Positions 51,259-60,215 of a stretch of 64,000 bases of DNA are shown piece by piece. Position 1 is the stretch's first letter; every line of letters starts with the position of its first letter. The stretch comes from CAZGUX01 sp964529305. GTDB taxonomy: Bacteria > Acidobacteriota > Terriglobia > Bryobacterales > Bryobacteraceae. A program made the translations under genes and the position numbers. The notes beneath the pieces are model-generated. The model was not told where the DNA came from, did no database searches, and saw only the letters and a list, made by a program, of their open reading frames with translations. The stretch is from the NCBI GenBank assembly GCA_964529305.1, contig CAZGUX010000277.1, forward strand, positions 1 to 64,000. The letters are read 5' to 3'.

Positions 51259-52884
51259 ATGACACCATCTTCCGCATCGTTGAAAGATCATTTGAACGAA
51301 TCGCTGTGGTCGGAGGGAATTCTTGTGCAGGGCGAGGTGACCGAGGCCTACGCGGAGATCCTGACGCCGGAGGCGCTTCGGTTTGTCGCCAAACTGGCCG
51401 GTGAGTTCGAGGAACGCCGGCGCCAGTTGCTGGCCGCGCGGGCGCGAAGGCAGAAGGAGATCGACGCGGGGAAGATGCCCCAGTTCCTGGCCGAGACGGA
51501 AGAGATTCGAAAGGCCGACTGGAAGGTAGCGGCGATTCCGAAGGATCTGGAAGACCGGCGTGTGGAGATCACAGGTCCTGTGGACCGGAAGATGATCATC
51601 AACGCCCTGAACTCCGGGGCGAATGTGTTCATGGCGGATTTCGAGGATTCGAACTCTCCGGCGTGGTCGAACAACATCGAGGGCCAGATCAACCTGCGCG
51701 ACGCGATCCGGGGGACGATTGGATTCACGAGTCCTGAAGGAAAGGAATACAAGCTCAACCCGCAGCACGCGACGCTGCTCGTCCGGCCGCGGGGATGGCA
51801 CCTGACGGAGAAGAACGTGGTGATGGACGGCAAGCCGGTGTCGGGTTCCCTGTTCGACTTCGGCCTGTACTTCTTCCACAACGCGAAGGCGCTGCTCGAA
51901 AAGGGCAGCGGACCGTATTTCTACCTGCCGAAGATGGAGAGCCACCTGGAGGCGCGCCTGTGGAACGACGTCTTCAATCTCGCGCAGGACGCTTGCGGGG
52001 TGCCGCGGGGCTCCGTCCGGGCGACGGTTCTGATCGAAACGATCCTGGCCGCGTTTGAAATGGACGAGATTCTGTACGAGCTGAAGGATCATTCGGCGGG
52101 ATTGAACTGCGGCCGGTGGGATTACATTTTCAGCTTTATTAAGAAACTCCGGAATCACGCCGGATTCGTGGTTCCCAACCGGGGCCTGGTGACGATGGAC
52201 AAGCACTTTCTGAAGTCGTATGTGCTGCTGCTGATCCAGACGTGTCACCGGCGCGGGATTCACGCCATGGGCGGGATGGCGGCGCAGATTCCGATCAAGA
52301 ACGATGTGGAGGCCAACGATGCCGCGATCGAGAAGGTCCGGCAGGACAAGCTACGGGAAGTGACGGCGGGACACGACGGAACGTGGGTGGCGCATCCGGG
52401 GCTCGTGCCGGTAGCGAAGTCGATATTCGACGAGCACATGCCGTCGCCGAATCAGATTGCGGCCCCGCTTCCGGAGGCGGTGATCACGGCGGAAGACCTG
52501 CTGAAAGTCCCGGAAGGCGAGATCACCGAGCAGGGATTGCGGGTGAACATCGATGTGGGCCTGCAATATCTGGAGGCATGGCTGCGCGGCAACGGGTGCG
52601 TCCCGATCTACAACCTGATGGAGGATGCGGCGACGTGCGAGATCTCGCGGGCGCAGGTGTGGCAGTGGATCCGGCACGGGGCCAAGCTCACTGACGGGCG
52701 CGTGGTGGACAAGGACCTGGTGGTTCACCTGATCGCGGACGAATTGGGCAAGATCAAGGAGAAGCTCGGCGAAGGATATGCCAGTAGCAAGTTCGATCTC
52801 GCGGTCGAGTTGTACCGGGAGATGATGACCAAGGACGAGTTCGACGAGTTCCTGACGCTGGTGGCGTACGGTCACATTCAATAA
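51259..52884 (+). CDS. aceB: Malate synthase A
   Basis: 541 residues, the length of malate synthase A. It contains FMADFEDSNSPAW and YFYLPKMESHLEARLWNDVF with the active-site acid and arginine segments, AMGGMAAQIPIKND and GTWVAHPGLVPVAKSIFDEHM. It condenses glyoxylate with acetyl-CoA to malate in the glyoxylate shunt. Isocitrate lyase is not in the window. Follows the ROK kinase by 60 bp. Confidence 0.96.
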   Translation: MTPSSASLKDHLNESLWSEGILVQGEVTEAYAEILTPEALRFVAKLAGEFEERRRQLLAARARRQKEIDAGKMPQFLAETEEIRKADWKVAAIPKDLEDRRVEITGPVDRKMIINALNSGANVFMADFEDSNSPAWSNNIEGQINLRDAIRGTIGFTSPEGKEYKLNPQHATLLVRPRGWHLTEKNVVMDGKPVSGSLFDFGLYFFHNAKALLEKGSGPYFYLPKMESHLEARLWNDVFNLAQDACGVPRGSVRATVLIETILAAFEMDEILYELKDHSAGLNCGRWDYIFSFIKKLRNHAGFVVPNRGLVTMDKHFLKSYVLLLIQTCHRRGIHAMGGMAAQIPIKNDVEANDAAIEKVRQDKLREVTAGHDGTWVAHPGLVPVAKSIFDEHMPSPNQIAAPLPEAVITAEDLLKVPEGEITEQGLRVNIDVGLQYLEAWLRGNGCVPIYNLMEDAATCEISRAQVWQWIRHGAKLTDGRVVDKDLVVHLIADELGKIKEKLGEGYASSKFDLAVELYREMMTKDEFDEFLTLVAYGHIQ

Positions 52885-53351
52885 CGACGCACTGGACGGC
52901 CCGATAGGCGCTATTCAACTGAATCCGAGGCCCGACCGCACGGGAGGGCTTTCCGTTGAAGCGACAAGATTATGCCTGTCCTGCGCCTCTCTCCACCGGG
53001 CGAGCCTCTGCCCGCTCGAGGTTGGCCTTTTCTAGTTCTAGTGGCGTCGGGCCTAGCCCGGCCCTGACCTGAACTTTGGCCTTTTCCCCAACCTGTAGCG
53101 GCCCTTCAGGCCGTAGCGCGCTTTAGGAAGACTGGGGCGATAACTGGGGTCAGGTGGGTCCAAACGCTGGTTTCCTGGTGGTTCTCAATCACCCCTCAAG
53201 GTCTTTGATGCTAATGCTGGCCGACCTGGCTAACGAGGGCTCCAATCGTTCCCCTCGCATGCTGTCGAAGGCACTCGGATCCGGCAGGCGCGACACACTC
53301 CGCGCCCGTTGCTTTTGGTGAGAAAATTGAAGGCGTAGGGAATCATTTGAC
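52885..53351. other. Gene-free, repeat-bearing stretch after aceB
   Basis: No frame here looks coding. The CCCTTCAGG/CCGTAGCGCGC text (53101-53120) and a short direct repeat (53141-53190, below) are the only structure seen. An 81-codon minus-strand frame (53189-53434) overlaps the next feature and has no family features. Confidence 0.6.
53141..53190 (+). repeat. 50-bp direct repeat, left copy
   Basis: Matches 53881-53930 in the same orientation through GGGTCAGGTG, then diverged, then ACGCTGG, TTT and CAATCAC/CAGTCAC. The two copies flank the DUF4145 fragment and the structured element between them. Confidence 0.65.
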
Positions 53352-53639
53352 GTGTTTTGCCCGGAGTGCAATATCCAAGTCGAAGCACGCGTCATCGCAA
53401 GAGGTAATGGCGGCTTCAGCCACAATGCGTTCAATGCAATCGATGAGGCTGATGCGGAGTACTACGGCGATGTTTACCACGTCGCCCTGAGCCGCCGCTG
53501 CGACACACCCTTCCTCTTCAAGGAGAGCCGGTACGGAGTGCCCGGAGAATTCGAGACGGTAACGTCCAGCAGTTTGCTTTTCCCAAAGTCAAGCGGCGTT
53601 CCATTCGAGGGAGTCCCGGATGCGATCAGAAAGTCTTAA
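53352..53639 (+). pseudogene. DUF4145-domain protein, C-terminally truncated
   Basis: 95 codons from a GTG at 53352. It begins MFCPECN, a CxxC zinc-ribbon-like start, and ends SSSLLFPKSSGVPFEGVPDAIRKS before a stop; the VP..IRKSY motif is a mid-protein motif of DUF4145 proteins, which continue for another 100 or more residues. Full-length DUF4145 proteins occur in mobile and defence-related gene sets. The stop and lack of a continuing frame downstream indicate a truncated remnant. Confidence 0.65.
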
Positions 53640-53767
53640 GAACAGGCCCATCACTGTTACAGCGCTACGTTTTTGTTCTGAATGCGCGATTTTCGGCCTT
53701 TCAATCCCGGCGCAGCCAACGCTTGGGAACTAGGCCCGGGAGATCCTCATCACCAACGGCCCCTGTG

Positions 53768-53850
53768 TAAGCCCGAGCGAGGGCAGACTGAGTCGCGTGG
53801 GTGGACACGGGGGAAACTCCGGTCAGCACCCAGCGAGAAACCCGTGACGA
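53768..53850 (+). other. Candidate pseudoknotted RNA or DNA structure
   Basis: A hairpin GCCC-GAGCGA-GGGC (53771-53784) is followed by interleaved helices: TGGGT (53798-53802) with ACCCA (53828-53832), and CACGGG (53806-53811) with CCCGTG (53841-53846). The order A-B-A'-B' defines a pseudoknot. No known class was recognised; chance cannot be excluded. Confidence 0.3.
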
Positions 53851-53880
53851 CTAGTTAGCTAGCTAGGAACAACTAGGGAG

Positions 53881-53930
53881 CAACTAGGGTCAGGTGCGTG
53901 CAGACGCTGGGTTTTTCCGTTCCCAGTCAC
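53881..53930 (+). repeat. 50-bp direct repeat, right copy
   Basis: Starts CAACTAGGGTCAGGTGCGTG and aligns with 53141-53190 at about two-thirds identity by eye. Confidence 0.65.
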
Positions 53931-54098
53931 TTGACGGTTCGCGCCGCCAGCCGTTTCGTCGCATGTGACTCTATCGTTCACCAATCGTCTCTGCAGTGCA
54001 CTGTGTCCCGGGTTTCTCGGTCTGCAACGGCCCGGAGCGGTCAAGGGCACGAAGTGGCGGAGCCTTACCCTTGACGGCGAGGACCGTTGCGGAAGATT

Positions 54099-54557
54099 TC
54101 AGAGAGCGGGAACGGGCGGCTCAAGAGGAACGACCATCAAGCCGGGGACCTTCTGGAAGTGGCGCAGATTACCGGTGAGCACCGCGTAGCCCTGCTCAAT
54201 GGCGGCCACCGCGATCATAAGATCGTTGAACGGCAACACGTTTCCTTTGGCCGCTTCCTGGCCCTCGATCTGGCCTACCAGCCAAGCCGTGTAGTTGGTT
54301 ACCGGATGAACCGGAACAAGGCTCACCAGTTCCTCGATGTACTCACGTCTACGTTGGGATGCCTCAGGTGTTTTGGCGCGATAAATCCCGTGAACGAGTT
54401 CGGCCACGGTGACCGGAGACAACGAGAGATCCACCGGACCATGAGCGGCGAGGATGGCTTCGATAAAGACGGTGACCGGCTGCCTTTTCCGTTCCGCGAC
54501 GATAACGGCGCTGGAGTCCAGCACTAATCCTGTTAATCCCACGCTGGCGGCGTCCAA
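54099..54557 (-). CDS. VapC-type PIN-domain toxin
   Basis: 152 residues (start may be nearer LVLDSS, within the first 12). PIN motifs: LVLDSSAVI (first Asp), VAELVHG (Glu), FNDLMIAVAAIEQGYAVLTGNLRHF (second Asp, then Asn where many homologues have Asp). It would cut RNA, often initiator tRNA, using magnesium. Its gene overlaps the antitoxin gene by 25 bp. Confidence 0.88.
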   Translation of the reverse strand: MDAASVGLTGLVLDSSAVIVAERKRQPVTVFIEAILAAHGPVDLSLSPVTVAELVHGIYRAKTPEASQRRREYIEELVSLVPVHPVTNYTAWLVGQIEGQEAAKGNVLPFNDLMIAVAAIEQGYAVLTGNLRHFQKVPGLMVVPLEPPVPAL

Positions 54558-54817
54558 GGCTGCTGATGGCTGGCGACGATCTCTTCGAGATCCTTGCCGA
54601 AGTCTTCGTCGAGGGTCACGGTTGAGTTGCGCCGCTTGGCTTCGCGAAGGATTTCAGTGATGGGCCGTCCGCCACGGTGCTGTGCCCGGATAACGGCGAC
54701 GGGCCGGTGGTCCTGTTCGATGACGATCTCGATACCCTGCTGCACCTTGGCGAGCACGGCGTGGAGATCGCGGGCCACTTCGGCTTCGCTCATGTGGACG
54801 ATTGCCATTGCTTCCAT
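54533..54817 (-). CDS. Phd/YefM-type antitoxin
   Basis: 94 residues: VHMSEAEVARDLHAVLAKVQQGIEIVIEQDHRPVAVIRAQ is the Phd/YefM N-terminal DNA-binding fold, followed by an acidic tail (LDEDFGKDLEEIVASH) that would wrap the toxin. The first gene of the pair; GAGGAG upstream of the ATG at 54817. Confidence 0.88.
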   Translation of the reverse strand: MEAMAIVHMSEAEVARDLHAVLAKVQQGIEIVIEQDHRPVAVIRAQHRGGRPITEILREAKRRNSTVTLDEDFGKDLEEIVASHQQPWTPPAWD

Positions 54818-55189
54818 TATGGCGCGTACTCCTCGTCTTCGTCCCGTTCGGCGTCGAGGGCCTCGCCGGCCGCTTCGTCCGGCTCGCTCGACCGGCGTCC
54901 TTGTTGAAAGCCTGGGGACGGGTTTCTATGTTTTCTCTGAGAAGTTTCCGCGCTCGCGCCAGTACCTCAACCGAATGCCCCGCATGCCCCGAGCGGGGCT
55001 GCTGCCCAGAGTCGCACACCATCTCACCCACCGCAGGCTCCTCGCGGTCAAAATCGGCCAGTTGAAACCAAGATCCAGGACATTGAATTGGGATGAGGAG
55101 GATATCCTCCGTTTCCTCGACTTCCCGCCGCCCGCGGTATCTCCTGAACTGTTGCCGCCAACCCTTACCTCACGACCGGTGACCGTGGC
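54818..55189. other. Spacer without recognisable gene
   Basis: Plus and minus frames remain open over part of it (including a 205-codon plus-strand frame that runs through the antitoxin), but none shows a family signature. A perfect 14-bp palindrome GGAGGATATCCTCC is at 55097-55110. Possibly remnant DNA. Confidence 0.5.
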
Positions 55190-56449
55190 CTACAGCTTCA
55201 CCCGGTCGTAGTCAAAAGGCTCGTCGACCATGTGGTAGAGCGGCTCGCCTTCCTTTTGCAGGTAGTACGTCTTGAGCATCGTCCGCGAAAAGTCGGTCAG
55301 CTTGCGGCGTACCGGTCCGGCGTCGGTCCACTCGTAGACCGGGACGTCCCAGGGATTGAAGGTGTCGGAAAGGCCGCGCTCCTTGGCGATCCGGTAGAAA
55401 TGCACGTTTCCCGGTTCGTGCCCGCCCAGCCATAGGCCTACCAGGTCGAGGCGGAAGGGGTCCTTGGAGAACATCACGAAATTCGGCAGGAACTCTTTGA
55501 CCGGATCGGCCGGATCTTCGTTTTTGGCGTAGATCGCTTCCACCATGTTCAGGCCGAATTTCAAGGTACTGAGGTTGTCGCAGGTTTTGTGCGCCCAGAT
55601 CTCCTGGTGCACGGGACTGAGCCTGGCCGCGCTGTCGTAGCGTGCGAACCCCATCCGCCGGTGGCTCTCGAGGTAGCGCGTCACGCGATCGACCACATCC
55701 TTACAGATGAACGGCTGCATGTGATCGGGCGCGCCGGTGACCATCGCCCATCCGGGGCAATAGCGTTGGAAGGGCCACACGGTCAGTCCCTGGGCGTTCT
55801 TGCAGGATTGCGTGAGGCACATCCCGTGGGAGCGCCACTTGGCGATGTTGAACAGCCAGGTGTCCGGCTCATGAATCGGAGGATAGTGCGGAACCTGGCG
55901 ATAGACGACGGCATCGTCGGGCCGGCTCCAGTTCATCTCCCACTCGCGGCGGTAGTGGGCCGCGCGCCGCTGGGGCTCGCAGATCTCGACGCCGTAGCGG
56001 TCGTGGATATCGTCGTACTGTTTGCTCCAGCGGGAGTGGCGGTAGTTGGCCTCGATGTAGTGAAAGCGCCGCAGACCGGCATCGCGCATCGCCAGCAGCA
56101 GGCCTTCGTAAAAATTCGGGTCGGTTCCCCAGTTCACCCGTTCGCCTCCAGGCTGGCGGTGAGTGAGCAGGTTCGGCTTCAGGACCACCCGGTGCGTTAC
56201 GGGAATGCCCGGAGTGTCCATGGGGACGAAGATCTGCCTGCCGAGCGCGAGGCCTTCGCGGCCCATGCCGACTGCGTCCAGGCGGCTTGCGGCGTTCGTC
56301 CGCCGGATGAACACCGCGCCGCGATTGGCTTCGATGAACGGATGCAGCCCAAAATACTGTGGGGTGGTCGCGCGCAGCAAGGGCGCCGCGGCCGACGAGG
56401 CGCCCCACAGGGCAGCGCCTCCGAGGAACTTTCTGCGAGTGAACTCCAT
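55190..56449 (-). CDS. DUF362-domain protein, Tat-exported
   Basis: 419 residues starting MEFTRRKFLGGAALWG, a twin-arginine signal, with AGGAGG before the ATG. VVLKPNLLTHRQPGGERVNWGTDP and FNIAKWRSHGMCLTQSCKNAQG match the DUF362 signatures. DUF362 proteins often contain Fe-S ferredoxin modules; I see no CxxCxxC set here. Function unknown. Co-directional with the MOSC gene upstream. Confidence 0.83.
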   Translation of the reverse strand: MEFTRRKFLGGAALWGASSAAAPLLRATTPQYFGLHPFIEANRGAVFIRRTNAASRLDAVGMGREGLALGRQIFVPMDTPGIPVTHRVVLKPNLLTHRQPGGERVNWGTDPNFYEGLLLAMRDAGLRRFHYIEANYRHSRWSKQYDDIHDRYGVEICEPQRRAAHYRREWEMNWSRPDDAVVYRQVPHYPPIHEPDTWLFNIAKWRSHGMCLTQSCKNAQGLTVWPFQRYCPGWAMVTGAPDHMQPFICKDVVDRVTRYLESHRRMGFARYDSAARLSPVHQEIWAHKTCDNLSTLKFGLNMVEAIYAKNEDPADPVKEFLPNFVMFSKDPFRLDLVGLWLGGHEPGNVHFYRIAKERGLSDTFNPWDVPVYEWTDAGPVRRKLTDFSRTMLKTYYLQKEGEPLYHMVDEPFDYDRVKL

Positions 56450-56527
56450 CGCCTACCTCCTCAGAGCTGGTTTGAACACATCATCTCGCGGAGAAGAGCC
56501 TGGAGGCAACTGAAGGGGCGGGAGGCG

Positions 56528-57370
56528 TCAGCCGGAGAGGCGAACCGGATCGTGCCGGCGGACGTGGCCGGGGGTGACGACATCGGCGTAGACGCCGACG
56601 CACGGGAGATCGCCGAGATCGCCCAGGTTGAGCCGGTTGAGCCGCGCGGCCGTACGCAGGATTCCGGGGTCGAGCGGAAGATCCGCTCGAGGCAAGGTGG
56701 TCATGACACAGCGCGGGCAGGGCATGGACACGCGCAGGACCAAGTCCGGCCCAATGGCCAGCAGCCGGCCGGCCCATGCGTTCTCGACGAAGCCGGACTC
56801 GCCGGGGCAGTCGACCACGAGGTTCGGCCGAAACCGGGAAATCGGGAATTGACCCTCGGGATAAGCCTCCTGGAGGGAGCGCAGGGTGGAGGTGGTGAGG
56901 ATGTGGACGCTGGCGTAATCGAACAGGGTTCCGGGAGGCGCGGCGCCGGAAACGGGAGCTTCGGTGGCTTCGGCGAATTTGCCCCCTAGTGTACCCGCCG
57001 CGAACTCGAGCATCAGGCCCTCCGGCGCGGAAGACACCAGCGACACCACAGGCCCGAATCGAGCACTCAGACGGGCGGCAGAGTCCGGCTGATCGCTGCG
57101 AAGCACCTCTCCGCCGGGCAAGGTGATTTGCACCGGGGGGACCGGTTCGCCCGCGGCGGGCGGAGCGACGAACCGCGACTCACACTTGAGGAGATCACCG
57201 AACCGCTTCACGCTCTTCGCGCTCCCGACTTTGCCTGTAGAGGGGTCCGCCAAGGCATACGCGCGGTCGCCGGTCAATCCGCGAGGCCCCACCTCCACAG
57301 TCTCAATCTCTTCACCGGCCATGGACTTCACCGGGTAGCGCCAGAGGGAGGCAATCGTGTAGTCAGCCAT
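56528..57370 (-). CDS. MOSC-domain protein
   Basis: 280 residues: N-terminal beta-barrel (LWRYPVKSMAGEEIETVEVGPRGLTGDRAYAL, typical MOSC_N), then the MOSC domain with FRPNLVVD and MPCPRCVMTTL. The cysteine in MPCPRC would coordinate molybdenum cofactor, as in mARC/YcbX-like reductases. Likely a cytoplasmic N-hydroxylated compound reductase or sulfur carrier. Confidence 0.9.
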   Translation of the reverse strand: MADYTIASLWRYPVKSMAGEEIETVEVGPRGLTGDRAYALADPSTGKVGSAKSVKRFGDLLKCESRFVAPPAAGEPVPPVQITLPGGEVLRSDQPDSAARLSARFGPVVSLVSSAPEGLMLEFAAGTLGGKFAEATEAPVSGAAPPGTLFDYASVHILTTSTLRSLQEAYPEGQFPISRFRPNLVVDCPGESGFVENAWAGRLLAIGPDLVLRVSMPCPRCVMTTLPRADLPLDPGILRTAARLNRLNLGDLGDLPCVGVYADVVTPGHVRRHDPVRLSG

Positions 57371-57490
57371 GCTCGAAATTGTACTGGAACAGCGGACCCC
57401 GCACCAGCCAGACCGGAGCGGACTGAGATGCGCCTGGAGCCGGGGCCTTTGATAGCATGAGGGTCTACCTACCGAACCTCAAGGAGACCC

Positions 57491-58990
57491 ATGCCCCGGA
57501 CCTCATCCGCGACCGCTCCGATCGTCACGCTGCTCGCGATCGCGTACGGCATCGCCCACGCCCAGCCCATCCACATTGGCTCACGACTGGAGTTATTTCT
57601 CGACGATTATCTGATCGAACAGTTCGAAGGAGGGGCCCGGCTGCGGCTGCATCATCCGGTCCGCAAAGAGATCGCGCTGGAGCACGACGCCCCGTGGGAA
57701 GGGCGCGGCAGCGGATACCACACCGTCTTTCGCGACGGCGATCGGTTCCGCATGTATTACAAATCGTGGAACATGCCGGAAGTGACCGGGAAGGCCGGCG
57801 GGCTGGTGATCGCGTACGCGGAGAGCCGCGACGGCATCCGCTGGACAAAACCGGACCTGGGCCTGGTCGAGTACAACGGCTCGCGCAAGAACAATATCAT
57901 TCTGGACAAAGTCAACGGCAACGAGCCGCACGACTTCTCCCCCTTCATCGACCCGAAACCGGGAACGGCCGGCGATGCACGCTACAAAGCGGTGGGATTT
58001 GGCCGCAAGCCCAGGGGGCTCTATGCGTTCAAGTCCACCGACGGGCTGCACTGGACGTTGATGAAGCCCACGCCCATCATCACCGAGGGCGCGTTCGATA
58101 CGCAGAACATCGCGTTCTGGGATCCCAACATCCGAAAATATCGCTGCTACCTGCGCGACTTCGACTCGAATAAGCAGCGCGGCATTCGCACCTCGGTGTC
58201 CGACGATTTCCTGACGTGGTCGAAGCCGGAGTGGATCGTCTTTCCCAACACGCCGGTGGAGCAGTTGTACGTCAACCAGGTGCTGCCGTACTATCGCGCG
58301 CCGCACCTGCTGATTGGCTTTCCGGCGCGGTACGTGGACCGGGGGTGGACCGAGTCGGCGAAGTTGCTGCCGGAGTTGGCGGACCGGGAAGAGCGCGCGA
58401 AGAAGAGCACACGGTACGGCACCACGGTCACCGATTGCCTGATCATGTCGAGCCGCGACGGGCGCACCTTTCACCGCTGGGACGAAGCGTTTATCCGTCC
58501 AGGCCTGCGCACACGCTACAACTGGTCCTACGGCGACAACTATATCGCGTGGCACGTGATTGAAACCGAGCCGACCAACGACGACGAACCGCGCGAACTG
58601 TCGCTGTTCGCCACAGAGGGCTACTTTACGGGCGACAGTAGCCGGCTGCGCCGTTATACGCTTCGGATCGACGGGTTCGCGTCGGTGTTCGCGCCTCTGG
58701 GCGGAGGCTCGATCGTCTCGAAGCCGGTGGTGTTTGACGGCAACCAGCTTGTCGTGAACTTCTCGACGGCCGGCGGAGGCTCGATCCGGATCGCGCTGGA
58801 AGATGCCGCGGGAAAACCGATCGACGGCTACACGATGTACGAGGCAACCGAGATCTTCGGCGACTCGCTCGAGCGCACGGTGTCGTGGAAAGGGGGATCG
58901 GACGTCGGCAAGCTGGCCGGCAAACCGGTGCGGATCCGCGTCGCCCTCAAGGACGCCGACCTGTTTTCGTTCCGGTTCGTGCGGAAATAG
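57491..58990 (+). CDS. Secreted five-bladed-propeller glycosyl hydrolase-like protein
   Basis: 499 residues with a signal peptide (first 21 residues or so, ending AHAQ). Blades: AYAESRDGIRWTKPDLGLVEYNGSRKNN, KSTDGLHWTLM, SVSDDFLTWSKP and SSRDGRTFHRW, then a C-terminal beta module (IALEDAAGKPIDGYT... ALKDADLFSFRF). It is a close relative of the 2815-4269 product throughout and shares features with the 13908 product. Probably exported to act on a polysaccharide; not near a TonB receptor. Confidence 0.72.
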   Translation: MPRTSSATAPIVTLLAIAYGIAHAQPIHIGSRLELFLDDYLIEQFEGGARLRLHHPVRKEIALEHDAPWEGRGSGYHTVFRDGDRFRMYYKSWNMPEVTGKAGGLVIAYAESRDGIRWTKPDLGLVEYNGSRKNNIILDKVNGNEPHDFSPFIDPKPGTAGDARYKAVGFGRKPRGLYAFKSTDGLHWTLMKPTPIITEGAFDTQNIAFWDPNIRKYRCYLRDFDSNKQRGIRTSVSDDFLTWSKPEWIVFPNTPVEQLYVNQVLPYYRAPHLLIGFPARYVDRGWTESAKLLPELADREERAKKSTRYGTTVTDCLIMSSRDGRTFHRWDEAFIRPGLRTRYNWSYGDNYIAWHVIETEPTNDDEPRELSLFATEGYFTGDSSRLRRYTLRIDGFASVFAPLGGGSIVSKPVVFDGNQLVVNFSTAGGGSIRIALEDAAGKPIDGYTMYEATEIFGDSLERTVSWKGGSDVGKLAGKPVRIRVALKDADLFSFRFVRK

Positions 58991-59357
58991 GGATTTTCGG
59001 TGACAACTATCAGTTGGTGTGCAGCGTGCCGTGGGGACGGATCGCCAAGGTGGGAGCGCGTCAAGGCGAGCTTCGATCCTCATGGCCGATCGGAGACCCA
59101 TACGCGCAAAAATAAGGCGGCCGCGCTAACCGGACACAGATCGGCAGGCTATCACTTCCCAGAAACGGACTTTCCGCGGGTTTCGGAGTCACTTCGGCGG
59201 AACGGCGTTATGCGGCCAACTGGAATCGGCTGTTCCGGAGCAGGCGGGTATGGCGCTCATTTTCGAAAGACGCGGTTGCCGAAACTTTCACGTGAGCGTC
59301 TTGTCCCCAAACCGCGCAAATGAGGGCGCTCCGCAAGCTTGTCCGGCACCCACGGGA
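58991..59357. other. Spacer without recognisable gene
   Basis: A 107-codon plus-strand frame (59000-59323) lies here but has no family features or start context. No terminator or repeat was noticed. Confidence 0.45.
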
Positions 59358-59597
59358 TCAGCCGCCCGTTTGAATCAAAGGTCCAACGGCTAGATCCTCG
59401 TCAATCAAGGGCCAGCGGATACCATAACCGGAAGGCGAAAGGTCGGCACGCTCCCGTTCTGTTCGAGACGCGTGGGCAAGGCGTTCGGAACACTTTTCCC
59501 ACGGAATGGAAACGGGCCCGCTTTCCGTCACTACAATGAGCGCCTCGGGCGTGGTCTCGATTGCTTTTGCCAATACCGGCTTTGTCTTACTCGGCAC
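59358..59597 (-). CDS. DUF2442-family protein (antitoxin-like)
   Basis: 79 residues from a GTG at 59597, which overlaps the DUF4160 gene by 11 bp. KPVLAKAIETTPEALIVVTESGPVSIPWEKCSERLAHAS and GIRWPLIDEDLAVGPLI match DUF2442, whose members pair with DUF4160 as a putative toxin-antitoxin system. Confidence 0.82.
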   Translation of the reverse strand: MPSKTKPVLAKAIETTPEALIVVTESGPVSIPWEKCSERLAHASRTERERADLSPSGYGIRWPLIDEDLAVGPLIQTGG

Positions 59598-59847
59598 GAT
59601 TCTCTCCAAAATGCTCCCGCCATGCGGCGACGATCTGGTCGAAATGCTCAAAGATCATTTGGCGCACCTCACGTCTTAGCCGCGGCGTGCAGTTGAATTC
59701 AAAATCCTCCGTGATGTCGAAGCGGTCCGGATGGATCCAATACTTGCACTCAGCATCTCCCTTCACCGCATGCACGTGCATTGGCTCAGAGCCCTCGTTC
59801 GAATAAAAGTGGAACCGCCATCCCTGCACGTAGAGAATCGTTGGCAT
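59587..59847 (-). CDS. DUF4160-family protein
   Basis: 86 residues: MPTILYVQGWRFHFYSNEGSEPMHVHAVKGDAECKYWI is the DUF4160 signature, with HVHA conserved. Together with DUF2442 it forms a two-gene pair. The -10-like TATACT on the minus strand (plus-strand 59862-59867) is only 15 bp before the start. Confidence 0.85.
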   Translation of the reverse strand: MPTILYVQGWRFHFYSNEGSEPMHVHAVKGDAECKYWIHPDRFDITEDFEFNCTPRLRREVRQMIFEHFDQIVAAWREHFGENRAE

Positions 59848-60215
59848 CGGTCTGCAATCCTAGTATAGACAGCCCGGGGCGCTCGCAAATCGCATTTCCG
59901 TTTTTAGAAAGGACCACAGAAGTTTTGCCACTTGGGCGGAAAGTCGGTATGTCGGACTCCTCCTGGCAGGCTGACTGGCCCCAGCCGGCGTTGTGGGAAG
60001 CATCCTCGGCAATCCCTAACGCATATGGGTCGGAGACCGGCGCCAACAAGCGCGCCTTCGCGCCGCATGATCCGAACGGCGGGCGTTAGCGATGCCGGCT
60101 GCGTGGGACTCTCATTCACATCCGCCTTCACGGCGCCCGCGGGTTGACACCCGCCGTTCAGCGCCATCGTCCACTGCGGCTTTGTGAGTGAACAGTGTTG
60201 GGCCTTAGTCGATTC
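59848..60215. other. Intergenic stretch with a possible minus-strand promoter
   Basis: A minus-strand -10-like TATACT (59862-59867) probably serves the DUF4160 gene. The remainder shows no recognisable gene or structure. Confidence 0.45.

Larger units (their letters stand above)
53640..54098. other. Non-coding stretch with hairpins, a CTAG cluster and a repeat
   Basis: Contains a possible pseudoknot (53768-53850), five CTAG tetramers within 53851-53887 and the right direct repeat (53881-53930). I see no gene. Its end abuts the vapC stop. Confidence 0.6.

Noticed and set aside
53768..53850. Group I or II intron
   Set aside because: GACTAG near the end recalls a group I core element but the other conserved cores are not found, and no intron-encoded protein is near.
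54594..55211. 205-codon plus-strand frame through the antitoxin
   Set aside because: The antitoxin on the minus strand has a clear Phd/YefM fold; the plus product is low-complexity Arg/Ser rich.
57593..59101. 502-codon minus-strand open frame
   Set aside because: Shadow of the 57491 propeller gene.
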